Shown: positions 36,523-47,298 of the stretch, piece after piece | Position numbering within the stretch: the stretch's first letter is position 1 | Layout of the letters: every line of letters begins with the position of its first letter | Origin: Eucommia ulmoides | Taxonomy: Eukaryota; Streptophyta; Magnoliopsida; Garryales; Eucommiaceae | Length of the DNA: 64,000 bases | Direction: 5' to 3' | Assembly (NCBI GenBank): GCA_016647705.1 | Contig: CM028326.1 | Location: 1,922,001 to 1,986,000, forward strand | Notes under the pieces: generated by a model | The model's input: only the letters and a program-made list of their open reading frames with translations | Databases searched by the model: none | What the model was told of the DNA's origin: nothing | Program-made: the position numbers and the translations under genes

Positions 36523-37239
36523 TTCTGCGCTTCACCCCCACCAGGGGAGTTGGCCTTGGTACGCGAATTCTACGCGAATATTACCGAGGCCACTAGCTTT
36601 CAGACGAAGGTTCTAAACATCCCAGTTTTGTTCAGTGCGGATCACTTCAATGAGTTGCTGGGTTTGAAGGGGCCCGAAGCCTTGCGGGATTTATCCGAAA
36701 CAGCCATACCAACGATGAATACTGTGATTCAGGCCCTGACTACGGGTAACGCCCAATGGAAAAACACACGGCAGGCTCAGGCCATCTTTAAGGAGCGGTT
36801 TCTAAAACCAATCCCAAAGATTTGGCATCAATTCATCTGCCCAAATCTACTCCTCACCTCCCACATTTCAAATGTTTCCAAGGAGCGCGCTTTTATGCTA
36901 TATGGCATCGATAGAGGGACCCTCGTCAATGTCGGTTGGCACATCTACTCTTCCATACTTTATACTTCCAGAACGACGAAGGGTGGCCTTCCTTTTCCCT
37001 CCTTCCTAATCGCTCTATTTCTGCGTGTCGGAGTTCGTGTCACAACGACAAGCCCCTTGCCACCTAAACAGCCGCTCGATCTTTCAATGATTAACCGATT
37101 GTGGAATGGAGGACCAACTGAGGGAGAAAGGGTCCTGACGAGGAAGAAGCCGGCCCTTCGGAGGCACCAACGCCCACAAACTGCCGTGACTAACTACACC
37201 AGATTTCGCGAGATATCCGTGGTCTCCAATCCGACATGA
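36523..37239 (+). pseudogene. Athila ORF2 (plant transposon protein domain)
   Basis: An open frame of about 239 codons contains LVREFYANI, then VLFSADHFNELLGL and an ICPNLLLTSHISNVSKER stretch. These are hallmarks of the domain found downstream of pol in Athila-like elements (the so-called envelope-like or putative plant transposon protein). No ATG is found at the beginning, and a TAG sits directly upstream at 36520, so the N-terminal part is lost or in another frame. No membrane helix is evident. Its function is unknown even in intact elements. Confidence 0.65.
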
Positions 37240-37824
37240 GCCAACTTTAAAATAATTTTTTTTGGATAGAGATTTACATGGATAACTACATTCGACAGCA
37301 AAATCAAAATCAACGGGTTTTATTTGAGCACCTCGGAATCGACATGACGCGTTATGCGCCCGTGCCGCCGTTCGAGACTGATGAGCCGCAACCACCATCT
37401 CCTCCCCAATGAACGGTAGGAGGTTAGACTTGTATGTCTTCCCTCCTAGGTATGTGTCCGACCCAGTTTTCAATACTTATATTTTTATTCTATTATTAGG
37501 TTTACTACCCAGGCAGTGAGGACACTGCTTTGTTCGAGTTTGGGGGTATTAAACATGCAAGCATGTAGTTTTTGTTATTTTTTTTTTTTTTTTTTTTGGA
37601 GATATGAAGGATGAAATTTTTTTGATGTGAAAAAAAAAAAAAAAAAATCTTTTTGTGGACAAAGTTTTGCTTATAATGGTATTAATGTTTATTTTTTTTG
37701 TAAATTTTGAAATTCTTTTTATTATGCATGTGTAATGATTAGTTATGCATGTGTAAGGATCATTAGCATAAATAATGTTAGTTTGTAGAATTAGAGTAGA
37801 GATGTTAATGAATGTAGTTGTACA

Positions 37825-40623
37825 TGTCACACCCCACCCCGGACACGCTTCACTGTGGGGCCGGCGTGACGTCGACATGACATCACCTGAATACCAACCC
37901 AAGTCATACAACGATAATACACATACAATAATATACAATCGTAAAAAATATGCATATACAAATTTTCTACTGTGGGGACTCACCCGTCCCCAAATATGTG
38001 AACAGCAAAATAAATACCATGAACCTCTTACAGGTTCACCCCAGACAACTCATCTCAAAACCTACACCCGACACCATTGTAAGACTCTATCTAGCGCCAG
38101 TAGGGGACCGACTCTTATCTGCTTCACCTGCGAGTGTACTGTCTTCTTAGTAAAAATATTTTATAACAATAATTCATAACTACAACATCTAAATGGATCA
38201 AGTGTAAGTATATAAACACCACATAACTCGTAAAATCTCCAGTATATAAACAATGAAAATAAAGCGATATAGATAAGTTTTATCCAAATCCATCTAGTAT
38301 AAAATCATACTAATCACCATAATAAATAATAAATCACCCAATATAAGTAAAACACCACATCTCAAACCACCACTCCACCACAACACACACTAGCTAGCCA
38401 TAGTGATCGTTTAACCTCATGATCGGGAGTTGCAACGGTACCGTATCATCCGTAGGAATACCTTCCTACGAAATATCCACACCTCTTTTGGGGAGAACTA
38501 TAATCCACACCCCTTACGGGGAGAAATATAATCCATACCCCTTTCGGGGAGAAACCATACCCTTTGCGAGGAGAACAACTATGGCATCGTCAAAATCATC
38601 AGTATAGTTAAAAATCCACATCCCTTACGGGAAGAAATACATTTTCACTCCATATCGTCAAAAATCCACACTCCTTATGGGGAGAATATAAGCCATACTC
38701 CTTTCGGGGAGAATTTTTAAAATCACGTTTTTCACTCTTCTTTTTAAAAGTACCACCAATTTCAGTAAAACTCATTTTTCCACCTTTGTACCACCGATTT
38801 CAATAAAAACCATTTCTCCCACCTTTGTTTTTAGAAAACCAAACATTTTTAGAAAACCAGATATTTTTCAACTTTCTTTTTAGAAACCAACACAATACCC
38901 TGAAAATTCATTTTACCAACTCACTCAAATACCTGCTTGATCCATATAATTTATAAAATTGTACCATTTAAGTAAACCAATATTTCATCATATATATATA
39001 TATATATATAAATAGTTTGGCAAGAAAACAGTACACTCACCTTGATATCCGTTTTGCAAAATTGACCCTGACCATACTCTATCTGGACGCCGGTGCCTGC
39101 GAACCTAATAGTAACAGAGCCTAAATTAATATCTTATTTAGAATATCCTAATAATGCAATGCAGACCCTATATTCCGAATCGTTACTATTTTATATACCA
39201 CGTTATTAAAATTAATTAATCGTTACGAAATTATTACGATTTCAGAAATTCTAACGCTAAATAAAATTTAATTTAACGAAAATTAATAATTAATTGAAAT
39301 TTCACATTTTTCCAAATCGTTTGGCGGCCACGAAATGGGTTTTAGATTTTCCTAGGGTGGTTTCTGCAAATTCCCCATTTTTTTTTTCTTCCTTTATTTT
39401 CTTTCTCTGTTTTGGCTTTTGTTTTCTATTTCGGTTCCTGTTATAGCCCTACCGACCATTCCCCTTTCTCTCTCTACTATCCATTCCGGCGATCTCACTC
39501 ACCGTCGGCCGCCTTACACCAACGATCACCCACACACCACACACACACGCCATCCGACCAAACGACACACCCAAACCGAAACCCACCTTCTCTCTCTCTA
39601 ACTCTCCGACCGGCCGAATTACCAACCCCACCCACCAACGACCGAACACCTATCATCGACCAAACATTACTGACCGAACCTACTACACTCATACATCCAC
39701 AACAATGAACACACATGACAAACACGGCGACCCTTCGCCGAACGATCACCATTTATGCCGGTGATCCATACCTAAACACACCCACACACTTACACATGTT
39801 GTCGGGCATACAAACACAGACACACACACAGACACGCCCATACCAAACGACAACCAAACACCTACACCCACTTACTAAACGGACAGCGACGAACGACACC
39901 CACCGGCGGACCTCTCTCTTTTTCTCTGTTCTATTTGGATTCCACCGACATACATACACACTCATCCGATCACCTACACACTGACGAATTCCCACATACC
40001 CATGACAGCAGCAACACACACACCACCGGCCCGAACGACGACACCCACTCCGGTGACGATCGGAATACACACCCTCATTCATGAGATCACCGGCCGAACC
40101 CTCTCTCTCTCTCTAGATTTTCTGTCTTTGATTCCATATTTTTCCTCCCCTTTCACGCACTACGGGCATGAATATGTATATATATATGCATGTAATTAGT
40201 GGACGAGAATGCTCCCTCTTCAAGCCACGTCGTCCACTTCCCAAATCCTCTGCCCCTCGGTTGATCTCACGACAACAGTCAACAAGAGAAAATATGGATT
40301 CCTATATGTTTCTAGAACCCATTTGCCTAAATTACTCTTCCCTCCCCCCTAATTTCTAAAAATCAACTTTTGAGTTCAATTTACCATTTATAAGAGTCTA
40401 ATATGGTAATTTCACCCTTAACATTTTCTAAATTGCAATCTCACTCCCAAAAGTTTTAATTCAAAAGTTAAATGTAAATTTTTGGATAGATTGTTTTCTA
40501 AATTTACAAATTGACCCCTAAACTTTTAATTTGAATTTTTAATTGACCCAATTTCACTTCGAATTTTTCCAATTGTCCTAAAATGCAACTAAAATGACGT
40601 ACGTGCTAAATCGGGGTCTTACA
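37825..40623 (+). mobile_element. Solo LTR, long Gypsy family, copy 1
   Basis: It runs from TGTCACACCCCACCCCGG to GGGGTCTTACA (2799 bp), with near-identical flanks GTACA and GTACG as the 5 bp target duplication. It is nested in the Athila 3' region. Landmarks shared with copies 2 and 3: a GTGTACTGTCTTCTT motif at 38132 and its inverse at 39022, and a GATCGT...GATCGGGAGTTGCAACGGTACCGTA block at 38404. It also has a tandem array at 38480-38715 and a CA-rich, CpG-rich part at 39480-40080. It has no internal domain, so a solo LTR is the best reading. The open frames in the CA-rich part are not genes. Confidence 0.75.
38480..38715 (+). repeat. Tandem array with CCCCTTACGGGG hairpin units
   Basis: Seven or eight imperfect units of about 30 bases (ATAATCCACACCCCTTACGG and variants) each contain a short C-rich/G-rich inverted pair around a 4-base loop. 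The array sits directly after the conserved GGTACCGTA motif of the LTR. Confidence 0.8.
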
Positions 40624-41906
40624 GTACGTGCATGCTGAGTTTTTGAGTTCGTCCGAACCATGTCCCGATGATGAAAATTATCCCCTAATTGCATATTGAG
40701 GTCGGGGGTAATGCCATTCTTGTGTGTTTTGTGTGCTTAGCATGTCGATCAGGTAAAAATTATTTTAATCCTAAATCGCACAATCGCATAAACTCATTGT
40801 ACAATTAGTTGAACGATTTGACGCCGATTATTTAGTAATAAATTCATGACAAAATGAGGAATCTAGAGCTTGATTGGGGGAGGCTTGAGGCGAAATTATA
40901 GGTGAGGTAATTTCGGAGGCATGATATAGGCCTTCAAATTTTTCACTTGAACCTTTTGAAACTAACCTGAAAATTTATTCCCTCGTTCTCCTGTCGAAGC
41001 CATAAACTTTTCAATTCTAAACTTGTTTCTATACTTTAACCAAGTAAATCTTTCAAAACCATTGTCCCTAAGAATAAAAGTAAAAATTGAGTGAAATCAA
41101 GTAGCATTAGATTATGTTAACTAGAAGCGGGTAATCGGGGTTTTAGTTTAAATATTTTTGGTTAAGTATAAGCGTATTCACTTGTCAATCCTTTAGTTGT
41201 ATTCTACACGCCCCTAAAATTGTACAAAATTGAATAAGTTTGGGGGTGTATGTTAAAAAAAACAAACAAACACCACTATGTGTATATAGTGTTTAATCTC
41301 GGTTGTTGTGACAAGTGAATTCAAGTTTACTTAATCTTGTTCAGGGTTATATCTTCAAAGATAGGGGGTTACGAGAGAGATTTAGTGACAAGCGTTTGTG
41401 TCTCGGGTATCGTTAAAATTATAACGAGTTTCTATTTCTACGATACCCTTGGTCATTCTCCAAAGCCAAACCAAGCCTTATTGATCTCGGTGAATGTCCG
41501 AACCTACATTAGTAGATAGTTGAGCCCAGTCAAGCATATGGCTTTCCTGAATGTTTTAACAAGTTTAAATCATGACCTTATTCATTGAATAATCTAATCC
41601 GATGTTTGATTAGTTATACATCTGAGTTCTCACACACACACATTTCAATTGGATCTAAAATGATTTTAACTGATATTGAGTGTTGAAATGCTGGAATACT
41701 ACGTGGTGTGTGTTATTCCTTAACTGGATCCGATTACGGGTTGTTGAGGGAAGAACCACATGGTCTCTTCGATTGAACTTAAATCTCACAGGTGTTTAGT
41801 TCTTATTTGTTAATGATTATTTGTTTTTAGTTTAGAAATAAGCTAATTAAAGTAGTTAGTGTTAGTTAGTATTAGGGTGTTTTGCTCGAGGACTAGCAAA
41901 ATTCTA
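40624..41906 (+). other. Athila 3' untranslated region
   Basis: This resumes Athila sequence beyond the nested LTR. No coding frame is present. It ends GAGGACTAGCAAAATTCTA, a phrase like those found just before the polypurine tract in related elements, and then joins the LINE target site with no 3' LTR. Confidence 0.55.
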
Positions 41907-42408
41907 CCTTTCCAAAGTAGCTTTATTATGGGTACGATGACTATTGATTACGTTATTATTGCTTAAGAAATTATCCATTATCATAGAAGAACTAAAACAA
42001 AGAAGGGGGGTTAATATTGAAACTGGACCTTGAAAAAGCATATGATAGATTAAGTTGAGATTTTATCGAAGAAACTCACTTTTTCAATCTTCCCCAAGTT
42101 CGGATATACCTAATTATGAGTTGTTTAAAAAACATTTCCGTGTCTATTCTCTGGAATGAGGAACCTCTCCAAGAGTTTTCACCTTCTAGAGGCCTTAGAC
42201 AGGGAGACCCTCTGTCTTCTTATATGTTTATCTTGTGCATGAAAAGACTATCACACCTTATCATTGAAGACACCAAAAGAGGGAAATGAAAAGATATTAA
42301 AACTTCTAAGAAATGACTAGTTATTTATCACCTTTTCTTCGTAGATGATCTTATAATTTTCTCTAGAGGGGGGAAAAAGTACTACGATAATATATTATGA
42401 ACTCTTGA
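41907..42408 (+). pseudogene. LINE pseudogene, duplicated copy, second part
   Basis: This matches 5837-6354: LDLEKAYDRLS, then SRGLRQGDPLSSYMF and FVDDLIIFSRGG, the RT core. It keeps RQGDPLSS and a FVDD pair better than the copy beside gene A. Stops are present (for example near 42056). It ends at the LTR that begins at 42409, flanked on the left by CTTGA, equivalent to CTTAA at 6350. Confidence 0.72.
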
Positions 42409-45400
42409 TGTAATACCCGAGAAATTTATATTTTTGAGAATATTATTTTATATAAGTTTAATTTTTTTAGGATTGTTTTGTAAATGTATGCAATAAATAA
42501 TATTTGATAAATTTGGGGAAATAAATGTAATTATTAGATTTAATATGAATTATTTTATAATTGAGGGAGGTTAGTGATATTTTAAAAATCAAAATTGTAG
42601 GGAAAGCTTGTGGCTAGGATGGTGGGTTCCATTCTTTAGTGTAATGTATATATGGATTGTTTGTTGTGAAATTAGAGTGGGAGAAAATCGAAGCAAATGA
42701 TGCAAGGCAATACACGTGGTCCCTACGTGTAAGGCTATTATACTATTTATATATATTATCATGCATATATAGATAGAGAGGGACGAGAGGTTGAGAAGGG
42801 GAAGGGAGCAGAGAAGGCAGACGACTCAGGAAACAAAAAAGGGAGGAGAAGGGACGCTGGAAAAGGGGCGAAGAAAATGGAGAGGTTGAAATTCTATTGA
42901 GTATTGGCTCACAACCCCGCAGTCTTAATTGCAGGGCTGGCGAAAAGGAAACGGCGACCAGAATTTTAGTTGATTTTTTATTTAAAATTGTAATAGTTGT
43001 ATTTATTATTCACCGTTGTAAAATCGATTCGATCCATTGATAAATTATAAATTTGATAATTATCATTATTGCCCCCGCATTGTAAGTTAAAATATTTTCT
43101 ATAAAACGAATTATTAATTACTTGTCGCCGTCGCATTATAAAATTTTATCAGATTTTATGAAATGAAAATTTCAATTGGATTTGTGAGCGTCTGAGGCTT
43201 GGGTTATGGCTATTTTATCGAAATGAAAAAGAAAAAAGGCCACTAATTAACTGCTGGCATCAAGGTAATTTTAGCCAGCAAAGTTCATTAAAATTATATC
43301 AAAACTCAGATATCCATACACTGGAGAAGTTAGATGGACTTAAATTGCATCAACAGAATTCTTCCAAGGTTAATTTCTATCAGACCCCATAAAGTTTTGA
43401 CGACAAACACTAAAACCCCTTCTTGTTTGGAAAATGGAATTGAGACCCCTTTTTATCAGATTCCAACATTAAGAAGTTTACAATGACATATTTAACCTTA
43501 AATGGAACATCACATTACAATGGTAATATACAATATGAAAACAAAAACTTTTTCGAATTGATAAAAAAAAAAAAAAAAAAACTAGGAAAAATAAAAAGTT
43601 AAAAGAAAAAAAAATGTTGATATGAAAAGTGGTATTTGTAATTTATGAAAATATAAGTTTAATCTATAGTTGTTTAATTTGTTAAGTGAGATAATAGGTC
43701 AATTTTATAGCTACATGAGGGTTTGAAGTTAATTTTAACGTACGCAAATTGACTTTGTATTTAGTTTAGTCTAATATATTTCGTTGATAGTGAGCACATC
43801 CCAAATTTCTGTGGATTGTTTTGTAATTTAATATAGCTTATCTGAAAAATTATGTACCATTTTGGGTTAATTTTGTGATTTTTGAGTCTTGATATTATCT
43901 TTGTTATTTAATAAGGTGTTTAGTTAGTTTAAAAGTTTTTGGGGTTTGTTTCACAATTGATATGTGGCTATATGCAATCTTGAGTATAAACATAATTTCA
44001 TATTAATATTATTTAGTTTCGTGGTATTAAAAAAAATATGGGGTTGGTATATTAATTTATTAAACTAATAAAAAGGGATGTGTATTCATTTATCACGGTT
44101 TATTACAGAGCTGTAAATTTATTTGGGTTGTAAATTTATTATATACTTCACTATATAATAAAAAAATAATTTACTTGTATTGACGGTCAATATATATATA
44201 TAAATCGCATGTGTTAGTGTGAATTTCGGCTCATGTGGCATTTGATTTAGGCAAATTACCAATAGTAATTTAGGTAAGATTGGTTTAGTGTCGTGTTAGT
44301 CGTGAATCATAGGATGTGTTGTTGAATTGAAAAGATTGGCTAAAAGGCTGCTTACTATCTTCTATATAAATTATCAAATTATATTTTCGTATTAAATTGT
44401 GAAAAAAAAGATGTTGATGAAAATGAATAGTTTTACAATGGTTAATGGATCGAATAAATTTTTAAGTGTGGAGATCAATTTTTATAACCCTGCTATGATA
44501 TAGTTACATGTCAGGTAAGTCCTGCAGGATGGATATATGTTGTTACCTGTCAGGTAAGTCCTGTAGGGTAGATATATTATATATGTTATTACCTGTCAGG
44601 CAAGTTTTGTAGGTTGGATATAATAACTCCTGATCGTGAGGTAAAACGATCATATGATTGACAAAGAAGTATGGTATTTTATTATATAAACGTGCATTGA
44701 CTTGTCGATTTAAATTCGGTGGTTTTATCATGATGATACTTTGTTTAAATTTTTATATTGACAAATGAGTGGTTATGTTTTGCTGAAAAATAGGTTTTGA
44801 TAAAAACACTTGATCCATAAATGATTTTCGTATTATGAAAACAGTATATCGATAAAATATTTTGATAGATATTGGTCGACTACTAGCGTTAGGTAGGGTT
44901 GGAGACTGGGTTAATTATTAAGACTATTGGGGGTAGTTATTAACAATATATGAAGTTGTGTTTGTTATGATAAGAAAGTTGTATACGTAAATTTAATATA
45001 TTTTGATTGACCAAATATGATTAGTCTTACAATTTATTTGTGGGTTATAAATATAGACATCATTTTTTTTTTCATCAGAATAGCGCAACGAGAGTGTGGT
45101 GGTAACTTTTGGTTAATATTGTTTAATCAAGAATGACTAACATGACAGTGCAGTGTGATTATAAATTGCTTGAACAAAATTTTGAGGACGAAATTTATAT
45201 AAGGAGGGTAGATTGTAACACCCGAGAAACTTATATTTTTGAGAATATTATTTTATATAAGTTTAATTTTTTTGGGATTGTTTGTAAATGTATGGCATAA
45301 ATAATATTTGATAAATTTAGGAAAAATAAATGTAATTATTAGATTTAATATGAATTATTTTTATAATTGAGGGAGGTTAGTGTAATTTTAAAAATCAAAA

Positions 45401-45446
45401 TTGTAGGGAAAGCTTGTGGCTAGGATGGTGAGTCTTATTCTTTAGT
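42409..45446 (+). mobile_element. Decayed Gypsy (Tekay-like) element remnant
   Basis: It begins with the same LTR as 6355-7400 (TGTAATACCCGAG) but with a 200 bp internal deletion near 42880 and loss of its end near 43165. A second LTR start is at 45214 (TGTAACACCCGAG), just after a purine tract (AAGGAGGGTAGA) and a GAGGACGAAAT phrase typical of the end of a Gypsy interior. This 3' LTR is cut at about 45446. The interior (43165-45213) has no gag or pol that I can read; it is AT-rich and includes a piece of another LTR family at 44480-44960. It sits at the same LINE position as the solo LTR beside gene A. Confidence 0.6.
44480..44960 (-). repeat. Fragment related to the long Gypsy LTR family
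   Basis: On the minus strand it carries GATCGTTTTACCTCACGATC (44627-44647), followed by three units with CCTGCAGGACTTACCTGACAGG-like hairpins, as in the array at 56041-56360. A CTACTAGCGTTAGGTAGGG phrase (near 44880) also has counterparts in all three long LTRs. Both ends are missing. Confidence 0.6.
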
Positions 45447-46921
45447 GTAACTAGTTATACTCCGTGCCTGAAGACACGAATATAATTCATTGGTATACAA
45501 TTCTAAATCTGTATTGTAAATTTATAACACACGTAATTAACGTTAACATGTACAATGAATCGATTTTCTACTTATATGACTTTCAAATGTTTTTTAGTAG
45601 AGGATGTTGATAGGCGGTGAAAACTATTTTTACTTTAAAAAAAACCCCTTAATTATGTAAATTAGTGGGCCAAACAAAGAATTAATTAAACTTAAAATTA
45701 TTGGTTATATCAATAACCAAACTCAAAATAAGAGAAAATGAAGTGTTCTACTATGTTTCTAGGCAAAGCAAAAGCAGCCAGATGCCAAATGAAAATACTA
45801 TATCTTCATATGCATTAAAGGGAATCATTAAAGACAAAATGAAAAGACACATTTATATATTATTATATCATCCATGTTTCAAATAAAATATAACATATTT
45901 AAAAAAAATAAATTTAAAAATGACAATATTTCCATAATGGCATAATCAATCACCAATTTTTTTTTGGTTGTTTGAGCATGGGTCTAAGAATGGCAAGAAG
46001 AAATCACATCATTTTTCTTGTTGAGCTTCTGCTTCTTTCTTTGCTTTCCTTTGAAAACTCAGCCTCAGAAAATGCACATGACAACAACTACTTGTTAGGT
46101 AAATCTGTAACCAAACACAAATTAATCTTAATTTCTTAATGATCTATTCTTATAAAAAAAAAAAATACCCAAAACCAAAAATAATATCATCTCTTATACC
46201 TAAAGTGGATGGAGATTGAGAAGGCACAACCGCCACTTCATTTGAATCCTTTTTCTATGTATCGATTATCAATTTCATTGATTGTGAAGGCATAACCTCA
46301 ATGCCCTTAGCAGTGCATAGATAATTACGTATGGCACATAAACACAAACACGGAAAGTGTAATAAATCATGAAAACTTCTTATTGAAATTTTGGATTTGA
46401 GGATTAATAATATAAAACATATATAGAGGTTAAAAGAAGTGATACCTTAAAAATACCATCTACAAAAAATAAATACGAAGACGAATATAACAACTAATTC
46501 TCAATTAGTTTCATACTCCAATTATTGAACAGACAAACGAACCATAAAGAATAATCCATTAAGCAATTTGGACAAAACTCAATTGTTGCACAATAGCTTT
46601 CAGATCTGAAATCGAAGCTCACCTGTTGATCTTGACCGGTGGAGAAGAGAGAGAAATGGCCTTTTGAAACATTGTGCTCCTGAAGCTTTCTCCGAGCAAA
46701 ATCAACCGCAATAGGCCTCAATCTAAATTGCGAGAACTCTTGTTGTTGCATACTACTAATAAAAAACAAATCTAGCAAATAACAAAAAAAAACACACATT
46801 AATATGCAATCAATTTCATGAACCGTAAATGCACAATCGGAATGAATTTAAAGAGAATACTAATAAATAATCAAATATAAATTTGGAACCTTAAGCATAC
46901 TGGATTTTTGCTAGTCTTCGA
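45447..46921. other. Unassigned AT-rich region
   Basis: It may contain gene scraps: a short plus-strand signal-peptide-like frame at 45978, and a minus-strand frame at 46494-46799 with SQFRLRPIAVDFARRKLQEH followed by a possible GT donor. Neither matches a family I know. The right end borders the hAT element. Confidence 0.35.
45978..46139 (+). other. Short frame with a signal-peptide-like N-terminus
   Basis: ATG at 45978 opens 53 codons. A basic start (MGLRMARRNH) is followed by a strong hydrophobic stretch (IIFLVELLLLSLLSF) and a small-residue cleavage-like region (ENSAS). A GT donor (TTAGGTAAAT) lies after codon 40, so it could be the first exon of a secreted or receptor protein whose remainder is missing or lies outside the readable part. 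No family can be named. It may be chance. Confidence 0.25.
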
Positions 46922-47246
46922 TAGGGCTGACAAAACGGGTATTTACATGATAGTACGACACGAGACCGACACGAAATTATTGGGTATGGGTTCAGCTTAT
47001 TGGGTAACGGGTCGTTATCGGGTCTGACCTGATAAGCACGATAAGAAACAGAATAGGTTATCAGGTTTACCTGATAACCCGATAGGCGACACGAATGACA
47101 CGATAATAATTATTGGGTGTCCAGGTTATACGATAATCTGAGATCTAATAAGTCACACGATAATTTAATAAGTTATTATAAATAAAAATATATTAAAATA
47201 TATTTACACATATTACCCTAATTTTATTTAATATTATAATTTAATC

Positions 47247-47249
<3 letters not shown>

Positions 47250-47296
<47 letters not shown>
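47250..47296. repeat. (AT)n microsatellite in the hAT 5' region
   Basis: A nearly pure AT tract of about 45 bases lies upstream of the transposase. The rest of 46922-49136 is untranslated leader or intron, with no other content I can name. Confidence 0.95.

Positions 47297-47298
<2 letters not shown>

Larger units (their letters stand above)
28005..41906 (+). mobile_element. Athila-type Ty3/Gypsy retrotransposon, decayed, lacking a 3' LTR
   Basis: The element lies between CCTTT at 28000-28004 and 41907-41911. The empty site is visible in the duplicated LINE at 5835-5850, where CCTTT occurs once, so the borders are firm. It holds a 5' LTR, a tRNA-Asp primer site, gag-pol in one frame and a second ORF downstream of the integrase. 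A 2.8 kb solo LTR (37825-40623) is nested in its 3' untranslated part. The last bases resemble the segment that normally precedes the polypurine tract, and no 3' LTR is found. Numerous stops mean it cannot move by itself. Confidence 0.85.

Noticed and set aside
37549-37983. 144-codon minus-strand frame
   Set aside because: It crosses poly-T and poly-A tracts and the border of LTR copy 1; it has no domain.
38480-38715. CRISPR-like regular repeats
   Set aside because: Units are imperfect, directly adjacent, lack unique spacers, and lie in a plant LTR.
39412-40082. Several overlapping frames on both strands at 39412-40082
   Set aside because: They lie in the CA-rich zone of LTR copy 1; composition explains them.
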